Shown: positions 11,764 to 21,002 of the stretch, piece by piece
How positions within the stretch are numbered: the stretch's first letter is position 1
How the letters are laid out: each line of letters starts with the position of its first letter
Source of the DNA: Humulus lupulus
Lineage: Eukaryota; Streptophyta; Magnoliopsida; Rosales; Cannabaceae
Direction of reading: 5' to 3'
DNA: 64,000 nucleotides
NCBI RefSeq assembly: GCF_963169125.1
Contig: NC_084797.1
Location: 87,017,868 to 87,081,867, forward strand
Program-made: the position numbers and the translations under genes
The notes under the pieces: model-generated
What the model saw: the letters and a program-made list of their open reading frames with translations, nothing else
The model's database searches: none
Told to the model about the DNA's origin: nothing

Positions 11764-12414
11764 GCAGTCGAACTAGGGCAGTTCGATATAACTTATTCAC
11801 CGCGAGCAGCAATAAAGGGACAAGTCTTGGCCGATCTTGTTGCGGAGTTCACTGAACTCCCAGAAAGTGAGCAGTGCGAACAGCCTGAAGCGCCCATGCC
11901 TCAAGACAAAACTCCTTCGTGGAAGCTATTCACGGATGGTTCATCCAACGAATCCCACGCTGGAGCGGGAGTGATATTGATAACGCTGGAAGGGCATCGA
12001 TTTCACTGCGCAATCAGGTTCGACTTCGCCGCATCAAACAATGAAGCGGAATACGAAGCACTCCTCGCTGGATTAAGGATGGCCAAATATATGAGCATAA
12101 AGACGCTTGATATTTACAGTGACTCACAGCTAGTCGTAAATCAAGTCCTGGGAGAATATCAAGCACGAGGCTTAAAGATGATGGCCTACCTGAATAAAAC
12201 GAAGGATTTGCTAGCCCAGTTTACAAAGTACACCCTCCAGCAAATTCCGCGAGACCAGAATTCGAATGCGGACGCCCTGGCTAAACTCGCGAGCGCAAAG
12301 GATGCAGACACCTTGAACATAGTTCCAGTAGAAAGACTGAATAGGCCGAGCATAGAAGCGGCCGAAGCCAATATGGAGATTCATCTAGAAGATACATGGA
12401 TGGCACCTTACTAG
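11764..12414 (+). pseudogene. Tat-1 second (archaeal-type) RNase H
   Basis: Same frame. The segment WKLFTDGSSNESHAGAGV (from about 11920) carries the first catalytic Asp. It is followed by AASNNEAEYEALLAGL (catalytic Glu) and IYSDSQLVVNQ (second Asp). The acidic residues visible are intact. Families of the Tat group acquired this extra RNase H, which removes RNA from the RNA-DNA hybrid. It ends at a TAG stop (12412) just before integrase. Confidence 0.88.
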
Positions 12415-13632
12415 GAGTATCTGACGAATGGTACACTGCCAGCAGATAGAAACAAAGCCAGGACTCTGCAAAGGCGAGCTGCTAGGTACATACTGGTCGA
12501 TGGTGTTATGTACCGAAGAGGATATTCAATGCCACTACTCAGGTGTGTTACACCAGAAAAAGCTAAGGAGCTCATGAAAGAGGTGCATGAAGGCTTTTGC
12601 GGGGATCACGCTGGGGGGCAAAGTTTGGTGAAAAAGATTCTAAGGCAAGGCTACTTCTGGCCAACAATTAGCGAGGATTCGATGGAGTATGTGCGAAGAT
12701 GCGACAAATGTCAAAGGTTCTCCAAGATTCCACGAGCAGCTCCAAATGAACTAAAACAGATGCAAAGCCCATGGCCTTTCGCAGTATGGGGAATAGATTT
12801 GACTGGATCCCTGCCTACAGGGAAAGGCGGAGTAAAGTACGCAGTTGTGGCAGTTGATTACTTCACCAAATGGGCCGAAGCTGAACCACTCGCAACCATC
12901 ACGACCAAGAAAGTTCTTGACTTCGTCATCAAGAACATTGTATGCCGGTATGGTCTGCCCAGGAAGATAGTTTCAGACAACGGGACCCAGTTTGACATCG
13001 ACTTATTCACCGATTTCTGCGAAAGGCATGGAGTTATTAAAAGCTTTTCTTCAGTCGCACACTCCCAAGCGAATGGGCAAGTCGAAGCCGTGAACAAAAC
13101 TCTTAAAGACACCCTGAAGAAAAGACTTGAAGAAGCTAAAGGAGCGTGGCCAGAGCAGCTGCCTGAAGTCCTATGGTCGTATAGAACGTCCCACCGAACA
13201 GCAACAGGCCATACCCCATTTTCCTTGGCCTATGGATATGAGGCCATGTTGCGTGTCGAATTAGATCCCTCCTCACATCGGCGCTTAACTTACGACCAAG
13301 ATCAGAACAACCAGCTAATGATGGACTCCCTGGACACAATCGACGAAATGCGAGAGAAATCTCAACTCCGAGTTGCTGCTTACCAGCAAAAAGTCGCCCG
13401 GTACTTTAACTCCAAAGTTAAAGAAAGAAAAGTCAACGTCGGTGACTTAGTACTACGACGAGTTTTCTTAAATACCCGCGACCCCACTGCTGGAGTGCTC
13501 GGACCTAATTTGGAAGGACCTTACTAGATTGAAGAAGTCCTTCACCCAGGCACATACAAACTAGCACGCTTAAACGGAGATCTCGTTCCACGCTATTGGA
13601 ATGGAGAACACCTGCGCAAGTATTATCAATGA
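12415..13632 (+). pseudogene. Tat-1 integrase
   Basis: Same frame up to the natural stop TGA at 13630-13632. The HHCC zinc-binding region is visible as HEGFCGDHAGG and later CDKCQRF. The DDE core shows GIDLTG, VSDNGTQF and NGQVEAVNKTLK, so all three acidic residues are present. The C-terminal part reads VGDLVLRR, then a TAG stop at 13525 in GPY-IEEV, a position usually holding Gln. Integrase inserts the cDNA into host DNA with a 5-bp stagger, matching the TTAAT duplication. No chromodomain follows. Confidence 0.88.
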
Positions 13633-14340
13633 ACAATCCTTTTTAAAGGACTGGCTTGTGTAAAAAAATTCAATTTTTTTACAAGTTTTGCAAAGAGGGT
13701 TAGCCACGCTGTATGGCTAACTGCTCGTATATGTAAGGTTCTATTATAGAATCACTCGTAAAGACATGTTTAGTCCATTTTTTAATACGAGATTATAAGG
13801 GACTGTGCGCAGCCAGTCATTCTTGCCAACCTTTGTGAATTTACATTTGCAAGTATTTGTTCATTACGTGTGTTGTTTTGCTGTATTACAAGTATCATTT
13901 TTTACACGAACAGGAATGTTCGAACAGGCCATGGTCAAGGCAAGTGACCAAGGACCTAAAAGCTCTCGATCACTTGGGGGGCATATAAGGCACATCGATA
14001 GCAAAGCATACTCTCAAGGTATGTAAACACATGAACAAAATGAGTGAAAGCATGCTACAGTACTTAGAGTATTTTTCAAAATTTAGGTTTTGTTAAATCA
14101 TGCCAAAGTACTATGCTAAGTTCGGTCATTCGGACAAATGTTATAATAAGTAAAAATGTTATAGCATCAAGATTTAAGCTTTTACACCGCAAGCATCGCT
14201 GCTTGGATGTAACTGTTCAAGTAAAAGAAAAAAAGATTTACTGCTCGTGCAGCAAAGTTTAAAAAAGAAACTATTGTCTTTACATCACGACCCGTGGGTC
14301 GTATTTCCAAAAAGAAAAAAAAAATATATAAGAAAAAATC
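13633..14340. other. Tat-1 spacer between pol stop and antisense gene
   Basis: This is the 3' untranslated part after pol and also the downstream flank of the antisense gene. I see no convincing gene; a 73-codon plus-strand ORF at 13805-14026 has no recognisable domain. Homopolymer T and A runs at 13671-13680 and 14310-14325 could serve convergent polyadenylation. Confidence 0.5.
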
Positions 14341-17300
14341 TTAAGAGGCATTCGGGGCCGGAGGGTCCTGGGCAGCATCTTGGTTAGTCGCGTCGTCGAC
14401 AACTTCTTCTTCTTCCACACCAGCGACGCTTGGAGTGGCAGGGGTTGCAGCTCTTGCCTCCTCTTCGGCCAGTTGGGCAGTGCATCGAGCCAACTCAGCA
14501 GTTCTGACTTCCTCTGAAAGGTAACTAAAGTCAGCACCCTGATTATGTTTCCAGAAATTGTAGAAACATCGGAGTGTCGTCCTCTTGTACTTTTCCAGAT
14601 TCTTGGAGTTGTCAAGCTCCAACTGCTTCACCTTGCCCCCGAGAGTAACAATAGCCTCATTCTTAGACTTGAGTACCTCTCCCAAATGCTTGATTTCACA
14701 AAGATGGGCTTGGTTGAAATCTTGATACTCCTGCCTCAACTTGACTGCTGCATTCTTCGCAGCTTCAGCCTCTGACAGCTTAGTCACTGCCGCATCCCTC
14801 TCTTGGACCATTGCCTCCAACTCCTTGGCATACCTAGCCTCAGCAGCCGAAAGCTCCTCGGCCGCCTTCACCTGATACCTCTCGATGGCTTTTGCCTTGG
14901 CCTGCTCGAGGTAAGCCTGGGCTCGGGTATGAGCAGTAGTGGTAGACAGCAAGGCCTGTAAATAAAGCAAAAAGGAGTTAGAACTTATCATGAGGACTAA
15001 AAGACTAAAAGCTTGAAATATAAAGAAGTACTTACGCTGGAGATTTCGTTCAAAGCCCTGTTCAGGATCTGGTCGACTGGCAGTTCTTCAGCTTCGACCA
15101 TTGCAGCTCTAACACGGTCGCCTTTGCCGATGCGATCGAGACGGTCCCTGGCAGATCGAATGGCACGGCTCATGAGTCTGGCCCCAAGAGCTTCTTCACG
15201 AGTAAGCTGCTCTCCGGCAGGCACGGCTGGAGGTTTCGACGGGGCAGGGGGAGTCTACTGCTCGGAAAGAGCTGGAGGAAGGGTAGAAGTTTTCCCTGTT
15301 GGCGCAGGACTTTGCCCAGTTGGCGCGTCCTGAGGAAGGTCTTCTGTTCGACCCTTCTTGGCTGGAGGGCCTCGGCTGGATTCACCAGTTCTCTTCTTAG
15401 GCTTCCTTTGGAGTTGAGGAATTTCCTCTTCATCCTCGGCCTGGTACATGTCGAAGATGTTGGGAGTTGACATATCTGCATGTAGATAAACATAGCAAGT
15501 TAATAAGAAAGGAGGCAGGTGAAAGTATGTTAGACAACTGAAAGAAGGTAACAAAGTAAATACCCGAGCTACAACTACTGGTCGCTACACTATTGACTCT
15601 AATAGTCATATACTCATTATCTGGCATGAAGAAGTCTTGCCCTAGATTTGGAGCATATGTAAAGTTACCATCCCCGTCAAACAAGTGATAGGGAATTGGA
15701 AAACCATTTAAAAGCGAAATAACTTTACCATTATCGTCAGAAGATTCTCCCAAGTCAACAATAGGCTCTTTGGCCTTTTCTTTCCCCTTGCCTTGGGGAG
15801 CAGAAGGCCTTTCTGCGGAAGGGCTACTCGTGGGTTCCCTGATTGTAACCCGCGTTGGCCTCCTCCTCCGAGGAGGCACAGGGGGTTGCTGCTCTGGAAC
15901 CCCCTCGGCAGTGGCTTCGTCCACCACGGACCCTCTATTTTCATGGCGAGGAGCCAGGAGGCCAGACAGCCTCAAGTTTGTTTCAGTTATCAGGGTCTTG
16001 ACACTTTTTGCTGCGTCAGACATCCTGGCCAGAGTGTTGGACCTCAACACCATGTCTGGTGTTGGGGTCGGACGTAACCAAGGGCCTGAAAAACAGATTA
16101 AAGTTTGAGAAAAATGAAAGGAGACACCTTAGATTAAAGTATCGACCAATCAAAGGCAAGCTCTTACCTCCTCGTGCGAAGGCTAAATTGTTGCTGGTTA
16201 TGTCTGGAGTAAGGAAATACTCCTTATTGTAATGCCCCACGTTTGATATATGGGTGGTGCCACTCAAGAACGTCCGGCCGGTCTCTTGGTGGCAGAAGTG
16301 GAAGAAGCCCGTCCCGTTGTGCTGTGGGTTAGATTTAAGGTCAAAAAGATAGTTGACCTCGTGGGGCGAAGGTTCTGGCCATTTGTTAAGTTTATACAGA
16401 ATATAGAGTGCGGCCAGCATCCTATATCCATTTGGAGTTATTTGGAAGAGGGCGACACCAAAATAATTAGCCACCCCCACAAAAAAGGGATGAAGAGGGA
16501 GGTAAGCTCCCGCCTCAATATGATACCGGGACCAGGCGCTGTTGGCACCTCCTGGGAGGTTAGCCCTCTGGTCTGCGGTAGGACGTATAATAGTAACCCC
16601 CATGAGGGGAAATTTCCTGAAGCAGTTAGCGACCATTCGAGGGGTCACTAGACTGGCTGGGGAAGTATACCACTCGACATCAGGCGGATTCCGATGACGA
16701 GTTCGGGCCCTAGTTTGGATATTAGGGTCAGGAACGAGATTTTCTTGACCACTGGTCGAGGGAACCCTAGCCTGCGAATCAGGCTGGGCAGGAGAATTTG
16801 GGTTGTCTTCGGACTCAGGTCTTTTCTTCCCAGTAGACTTGGAGCAGGCCATTGGAGAGGAAGAATGGGGTCTGGAAGAGGATCGCGAGAAAGGAATCTC
16901 GTGGATGCGGTCAGCTGGTTGTTCTTCTCCATCGAGCAGCTGGGCGAGAAGGTCGTCTTCGATGGGTCTTTCACCTCCCCAAAAATCTGGCATTAAAGTC
17001 TGCAAACAGAAGAATGGGGAGGTGAGGATATAGAACTTTAAAAGGCTTTTTAGAATAACGCTGGTCGAGTATAAAAGTTAGGCTTTTATACAACAGCATT
17101 CTAACAAAAAGCTAAATCTTTCTACACGAACAGTTTGAAAAACGGATCAACGGTTGAAAGTAAAAAAGTTTTTCTAGAAAAGCTTTTTCAACTCCCCTTA
17201 GGGCGGGAAAAATTTATTTTTCAACTGGCTTAAAGATCGAAAATTTACTTCGATTTTACGTCCTAAAAAACATGATCCTGGATTTTAAACTAACTCGTAA

Positions 17301-17566
17301 CTCTACTTTGCCTACAAAACATTCTGTCTACAAGCACCTTAAACCAGAAATGGAAAAACTTAAATAGTCCACCATCAGAAGCATGCACCACGAGAAATTA
17401 GAAGCATGGGGTTTCGAAAACTTACCAAGAAGAGTGATCGTGGAGGTGGAAGAAAGGTCTTCGGAGAGTAAGGAGCCCACGGTCTGAGTCTTGGAAGTGC
17501 AGGAAAACGGTCTCCGGAGAAGTTTAAAGCTCTGGTTTTTAGGGTTTTCTGCAAAGACAATGGCAT
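14341..17566 (-). pseudogene. Five-exon antisense gene of Tat-1 (putative gypsy-type transposon protein), one premature stop
   Basis: The gene is encoded opposite to gag-pol. Exons by visible GT/AG sites: 17566-17426 (coding from ATG 17566), 16999-16168, 16085-15564, 15475-15036 and 14955-14341. Introns are 426, 82, 88 and 80 nt with donors such as CTTG|GTAAGT and AGC|GTAAGT and pyrimidine-rich acceptors ending CAG. Splicing gives 2,550 nt, exactly 850 codons including the TAA at 14343-14341. The only internal stop is TAG at 15257-15255 in exon 4. Exon 2 holds a conserved-looking domain (RMVANCFRKFPL, LPLHPFFVGVANYFGVA, ITPNGYRML) that resembles the putative gypsy-type transposon family seen in plant Tat elements. 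Exon 3 is basic and proline-rich; exon 5 is an Ala/Glu/Lys coiled coil. Extra ORFs, including antisense ones, are known in Tat elements; function is unknown. A start at the exon-2 ATG (MPDFWGG) is also possible. Confidence 0.78.
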
Positions 17567-17597
17567 GCGTAAAAAGAAAGAGGATGCTTCGACGGTC

Positions 17598-17605
17598 TTA
17601 TATAA
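17598..17605 (-). promoter_or_regulatory. TATA box of the antisense gene
   Basis: On the minus strand CTTATATAAG lies about 35 nt upstream of the exon-1 ATG, at plant TATA-to-start spacing if the leader is very short. The core TTATATAA is self-complementary. It lies outside the LTR, so the antisense gene appears to have its own promoter. Confidence 0.55.
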
Positions 17606-17822
17606 GTTTGTCTCTGATATTAAAAAAGTGTAATCATTAGTTTTCCTTTTTCAAAGTATGGGGAAACGGGATGGCCGCCGAAGTCGTTTCTGGGGAACTG
17701 AAAAGGCATGATTAGACAGAAGTGGGTTGCTTTTTTCAAGAACACACGAAGGGTTCTAACACGTCATGTGGGGTTACCGAAGAGTCGTTCGTTCAAAAGT
17801 TTATTTACTGTTCGTAGTAAAT

Positions 17823-17839
17823 AAACTTTGGGGGGCAAA
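17823..17839 (+). other. Tat-1 polypurine tract
   Basis: The purine run TTTGGGGGGCAAA directly before the 3' LTR primes plus-strand cDNA synthesis. Confidence 0.75.
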
Positions 17840-18428
17840 TTTTATCCAATAAATTAGCATTGGTGATGTGGCAAGTAATCTCTGGACACGTGACTGACAC
17901 CTGAAAGCGTCAGCTAGAGTATCGACCAGAAGACACAGTAGAAGCAGGGTAAGCCTGTCTTACCCGCGACCAGTCTGGTCGATGGTTCCGTGTACAAGGC
18001 AACATTTATGGGAAGATCTTTATGAATCCTGAATTTTTCTCATACAATCTTCTGGATATCCGATTATTCAGGAAAGAATATCTGTAACAATCTTTTGTAA
18101 CCCTCCTTGAGCCTATAAATAGCAAGAGATTGCTCAAGGGAGGGGACTTTTGGCTTTTGAATCATTCGAAACTATAATAATTCTCTTAGTAAACTTGTAT
18201 TGTTCTTGAGAGGTTAGTGAAACTCATTGAACCCTAGTTCTTTGATCACTCTTCTGATTCTTATATCAATATCAGTCTAAGTGGACGTAGGTCATTACCA
18301 GATCCTGGGGCCGAACCACTATAAATCACTGTGTTTTGTTTGCTTTTGTCATTACGTTCTTCTCTATACATTCATTCACATCAATCACATTTTGACTCCG
18401 TGTCAGTTGGCCAAATCTTTGGTCAACA
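17840..18428 (+). mobile_element. Tat-1 3' LTR (589 bp)
   Basis: Matches the 5' LTR along its length, with an extra ~50 bp near 18030-18085 and TTTTATCC instead of TGTTATCC at the start. It ends GGTCAACA followed by the TTAAT duplication. TATA box at 18114-18121; palindrome CGACCAGTCTGGTCG at 17967-17981. Most differences from the 5' copy are transitions. Confidence 0.92.
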
Positions 18429-19322
18429 TTAATTAAATATATTTATTTGAGTGGGAGATAATAATCTGATAAGTTCAAATTAGATTTGAATTTAAAAGAT
18501 TGATATTTATTGAAATAATTAATTATATTTGATAATTAGTTAAAAAGATATTTAATTCAAATTTAAATTAGTTATCAGGTTGTTAGATTTTTATCTGACA
18601 AAGTAGTTTTCATAAATAATTAAATAAAAATAGAAAAATCAAATATTCCTAAAATATAGGGTGGTAGATGACCTCACACAGTCCATGGACTGTGTGTGGC
18701 GTGTACTGCATAATTTTCAGGGATAGATTTTTTTATTTTATTTAATTAATTAATTAATTAATGGAAAATTAAAAAATTAGTTTTTGGATATATTCATTTA
18801 TAAGATAATTAATTAATTAAAAGATAAATTTTAAATTGGTTACATAATTATTTTTTAAATTTAAATATTTTACAGATTTATCAGAAAATATTCAAGAGAA
18901 TCATTCGCTCTGTGAAAAAGAACGTTGCTTTTCTATCTCTCCCTGAAAAAGATACAAAACCAATTTCAGGCATTATTCTCTTGATCTCATGTGTTGAGTA
19001 AATCAAGTAGAATTAGAAATTAACCATCCTTTATTCTTTAAGTGCCCACGCACTTCTTGAGGAGTAGAGTACGTTGTGGACGATATTTGTCTGAGTACCT
19101 AGGAGCAGCTTGGATATGAAGTTCGTTCAAATTACGAAAAGATAGCAAGGACAGTTGATAGGCATGAAGAGGTATGTTTTCCATTTAGTTGCTTATGACT
19201 AATGTAAGTATATTAATAGATCCGCATATTTAAAGGTAGTTTAAATATGTTATAAAATATTTGTTGTACACTGGGCCAACCCACCACGATTCCGCTGTGC
19301 ATTAGGAAACTCGTTCCTAATA
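18429..19322 (+). mobile_element. Ty1/copia solo LTR Cop-S, right segment
   Basis: Right half of the LTR that begins at 5598. It is AT-rich, then holds a transcribed-region-like stretch (18900-19200) and ends TTCCTAATA at 19322, followed by the target copy GATTT (19323-19327). Confidence 0.8.
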
Positions 19323-19327
19323 GATTT

Positions 19328-19879
19328 GAGCTGAAGGGGTAGCTATACTGGTCTGAGAAGAAACGTCTTCATTGGTCAACACTGTTGGAGAAAATTGACT
19401 GAGCAATTTCTACGAATAAAATGGGCTAAAGACAAAGATAAAATATATGAACATTTTCCACTTATCCCCTCAACTAGGCTTAGATTCCATGTTCATGAAA
19501 ATGGAACGATGAAACACAAAAAAATTGAATCGGGTGCACAAAGATTCAAAGTTAGACCTAGAACAGCAGTTTGGGCTACTGGCTTTGACTTTGGACAAAG
19601 ACAATGATTGAGGAAAAAACTTGGGCCTAGGAAAGCAGTTTGGGCCTAGAAAAACAGTGGACTTTAGTTCGACAGAGACAAACAAAAACCTTACAACTTG
19701 AGGAAAAAGAAGGGACAGGTATGTGGAAGTGTGCCAGACTCTTGACTGGAATTGCTCCAAGACTTGGGATGTCGCCTAAGAAGATGGGATGTCGCCGAAC
19801 TGAGAGGAGAACCTTGGGATGTCGCTTGAGAAGATGGGATACCACCAGACATGGAGAAGAGCTGACGACTCTGATACCA
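19328..19879 (-). pseudogene. Cop-A primer site, leader and Gag start (copia relic)
   Basis: On the minus strand TGGTATCAGAGTCGTC (19879-19864) is an initiator-Met primer site. A leader and the decayed Gag N-terminus follow leftwards, with the frame reading into TSIATPSAQI at the GATTT junction, where it joins the Gag part at 5597-4940. A degenerate tandem repeat (GGGATGTCGC-type, 3-4 copies) lies at about 19765-19850. Stops interrupt the frame. The plus-strand ORFs at 19395-19607 and 19640-19981 are shadows. Confidence 0.65.
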
Positions 19880-19960
19880 TCTAAATTTGTGAGGAGAAAA
19901 AGTATTTCTTATTTTTGCGTATTTTTACAATATAGAAACAAGGTTTATATACTGTATTTC
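19880..19960 (-). mobile_element. Cop-A 5' LTR, inner segment
   Basis: This is the LTR tail next to the primer site. On the minus strand TATATAAA at 19951-19944 is a likely TATA box. The LTR was split by Gyp-2; the outer part resumes at 27603. The shared ATTTC is at 19956-19960. Confidence 0.6.
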
Positions 19961-20990
19961 TGTAATTCCCTACTTCCTTAGAGGCGTTACTAAGTGAGTT
20001 TATAATGTGCCATTCACTCGCTAATCGAGGTTTTAGGTTAAAAGTGTAGCTAAACTGTGTTAAAGGTCGTTTAAAGGCACTAAATATAAAAATGTGATCA
20101 TTCATTAAAAATATAAAAAATTAAACATTTGGGATTCCAAAATACTGTTTAGAAAATATTTACTACTCAAAATACATTTAGGGTCGACTAGGCAACAAAT
20201 TCAAGTCTATACATAACATTTTCCAAAAAAATACCCCTGGCCGTGGTAGCCAGGTAGGCCAAACATGTACACGTCGCTTCACGCTCACCATAGTCATGGT
20301 TGGTCGACCTTTCCCTTGCCCTTACCTGCACCATAGAGCATCCATGACCCAAATCCCAACAAGAAAACTCAACACAAACAATCAACATACGCATATCTAT
20401 CAATTAGCATATAATTGAAAACACCCAACGGGCTAAACACATAGCGGTCATGCTGTCCTAGGCGCTTTACCAGGCCCTGGGTTTGCGGTCTTCACAGTGA
20501 GGATGACTCCTGCATCTGAGAGGGGTCTCACCCTAACGGCTGGCACTCCGTGTGCTCAACGCCGCTCCCGGCCCCTTGCCGTACTTGGCTTTGCACTCTG
20601 CGTGCTAGTGCCGCTCCCGGCCCTTGCCGTACTCAACTTTGCACTCCACTTGCTTAATGAAATTCCCGGCCCCTTGCCGTTCTCGGCTTCCTGCATTCCC
20701 GACCTTTGTTGTTCATTCACAAAAATGCAATACATAGCATAATATCAACAAATATATAAACATATACAAAACATAGCAATCGGGCTACGCCCTGCATTTT
20801 AATCACGAAGGGCCATGCCCTACAATACAAACAATAGGGCCACGCCCTGCTCTTTGGGTACAACATTTTTTTCTTATTTGTGTCCCAAGCTTCTTGAGCA
20901 TCGCAATCCCGAGCATAGTCCTCTAACCTGAGCCTCGCTGAAAACCTTGTCACAATGCATCAACAATAGCCATCCATCAAGCTCCAATCC
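19961..20990 (-). mobile_element. Gyp-2 3' LTR, truncated
   Basis: Aligns with the first ~1,040 bp (plus coordinates) of the 5' LTR at 25224-26262 and then stops matching near 20987. It lacks about 1.3 kb of LTR. It contains a tandem repeat block (20520-20710). Confidence 0.85.
20520..20710. repeat. Tandem repeats in Gyp-2 LTR
   Basis: About 3-4 degenerate copies of a ~50-bp GC-rich unit containing CTCCCGGCCCCTTGCCGTAC. The matching block in the other LTR is at 25785-25990. Confidence 0.7.
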
Positions 20991-21002
20991 AGTCTAGTCT
21001 AC

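Larger units (their letters stand above)
6795..18428 (+). mobile_element. Tat-1: complete Tat-lineage Ty3/gypsy element (11,634 bp), TSD TTAAT
   Basis: The element has paired LTRs (541 and 589 bp) with inner ends AACA and start TGTTATCC (3' copy TTTTATCC), and identical 5-bp target duplications TTAAT at 6790-6794 and 18429-18433. Order on the plus strand: LTR, gag, protease, RT-RNase H, second (archaeal-type) RNase H, integrase, then a 4.2-kb 3' region holding a multi-exon gene on the opposite strand, a polypurine tract and the 3' LTR. By eye the LTRs differ by about a dozen substitutions plus one ~50-bp indel, so the insertion is not very old. The second RNase H and an extra antisense gene are hallmarks of the Tat/Ogre/Retand group. 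The polyprotein has ten in-frame stops, so the copy is dead. Confidence 0.93.

Noticed and set aside
16250..16651. 133-codon plus-strand ORF
   Set aside because: Shadow of exon 2 of the antisense gene, which has domain similarity and consistent splicing.
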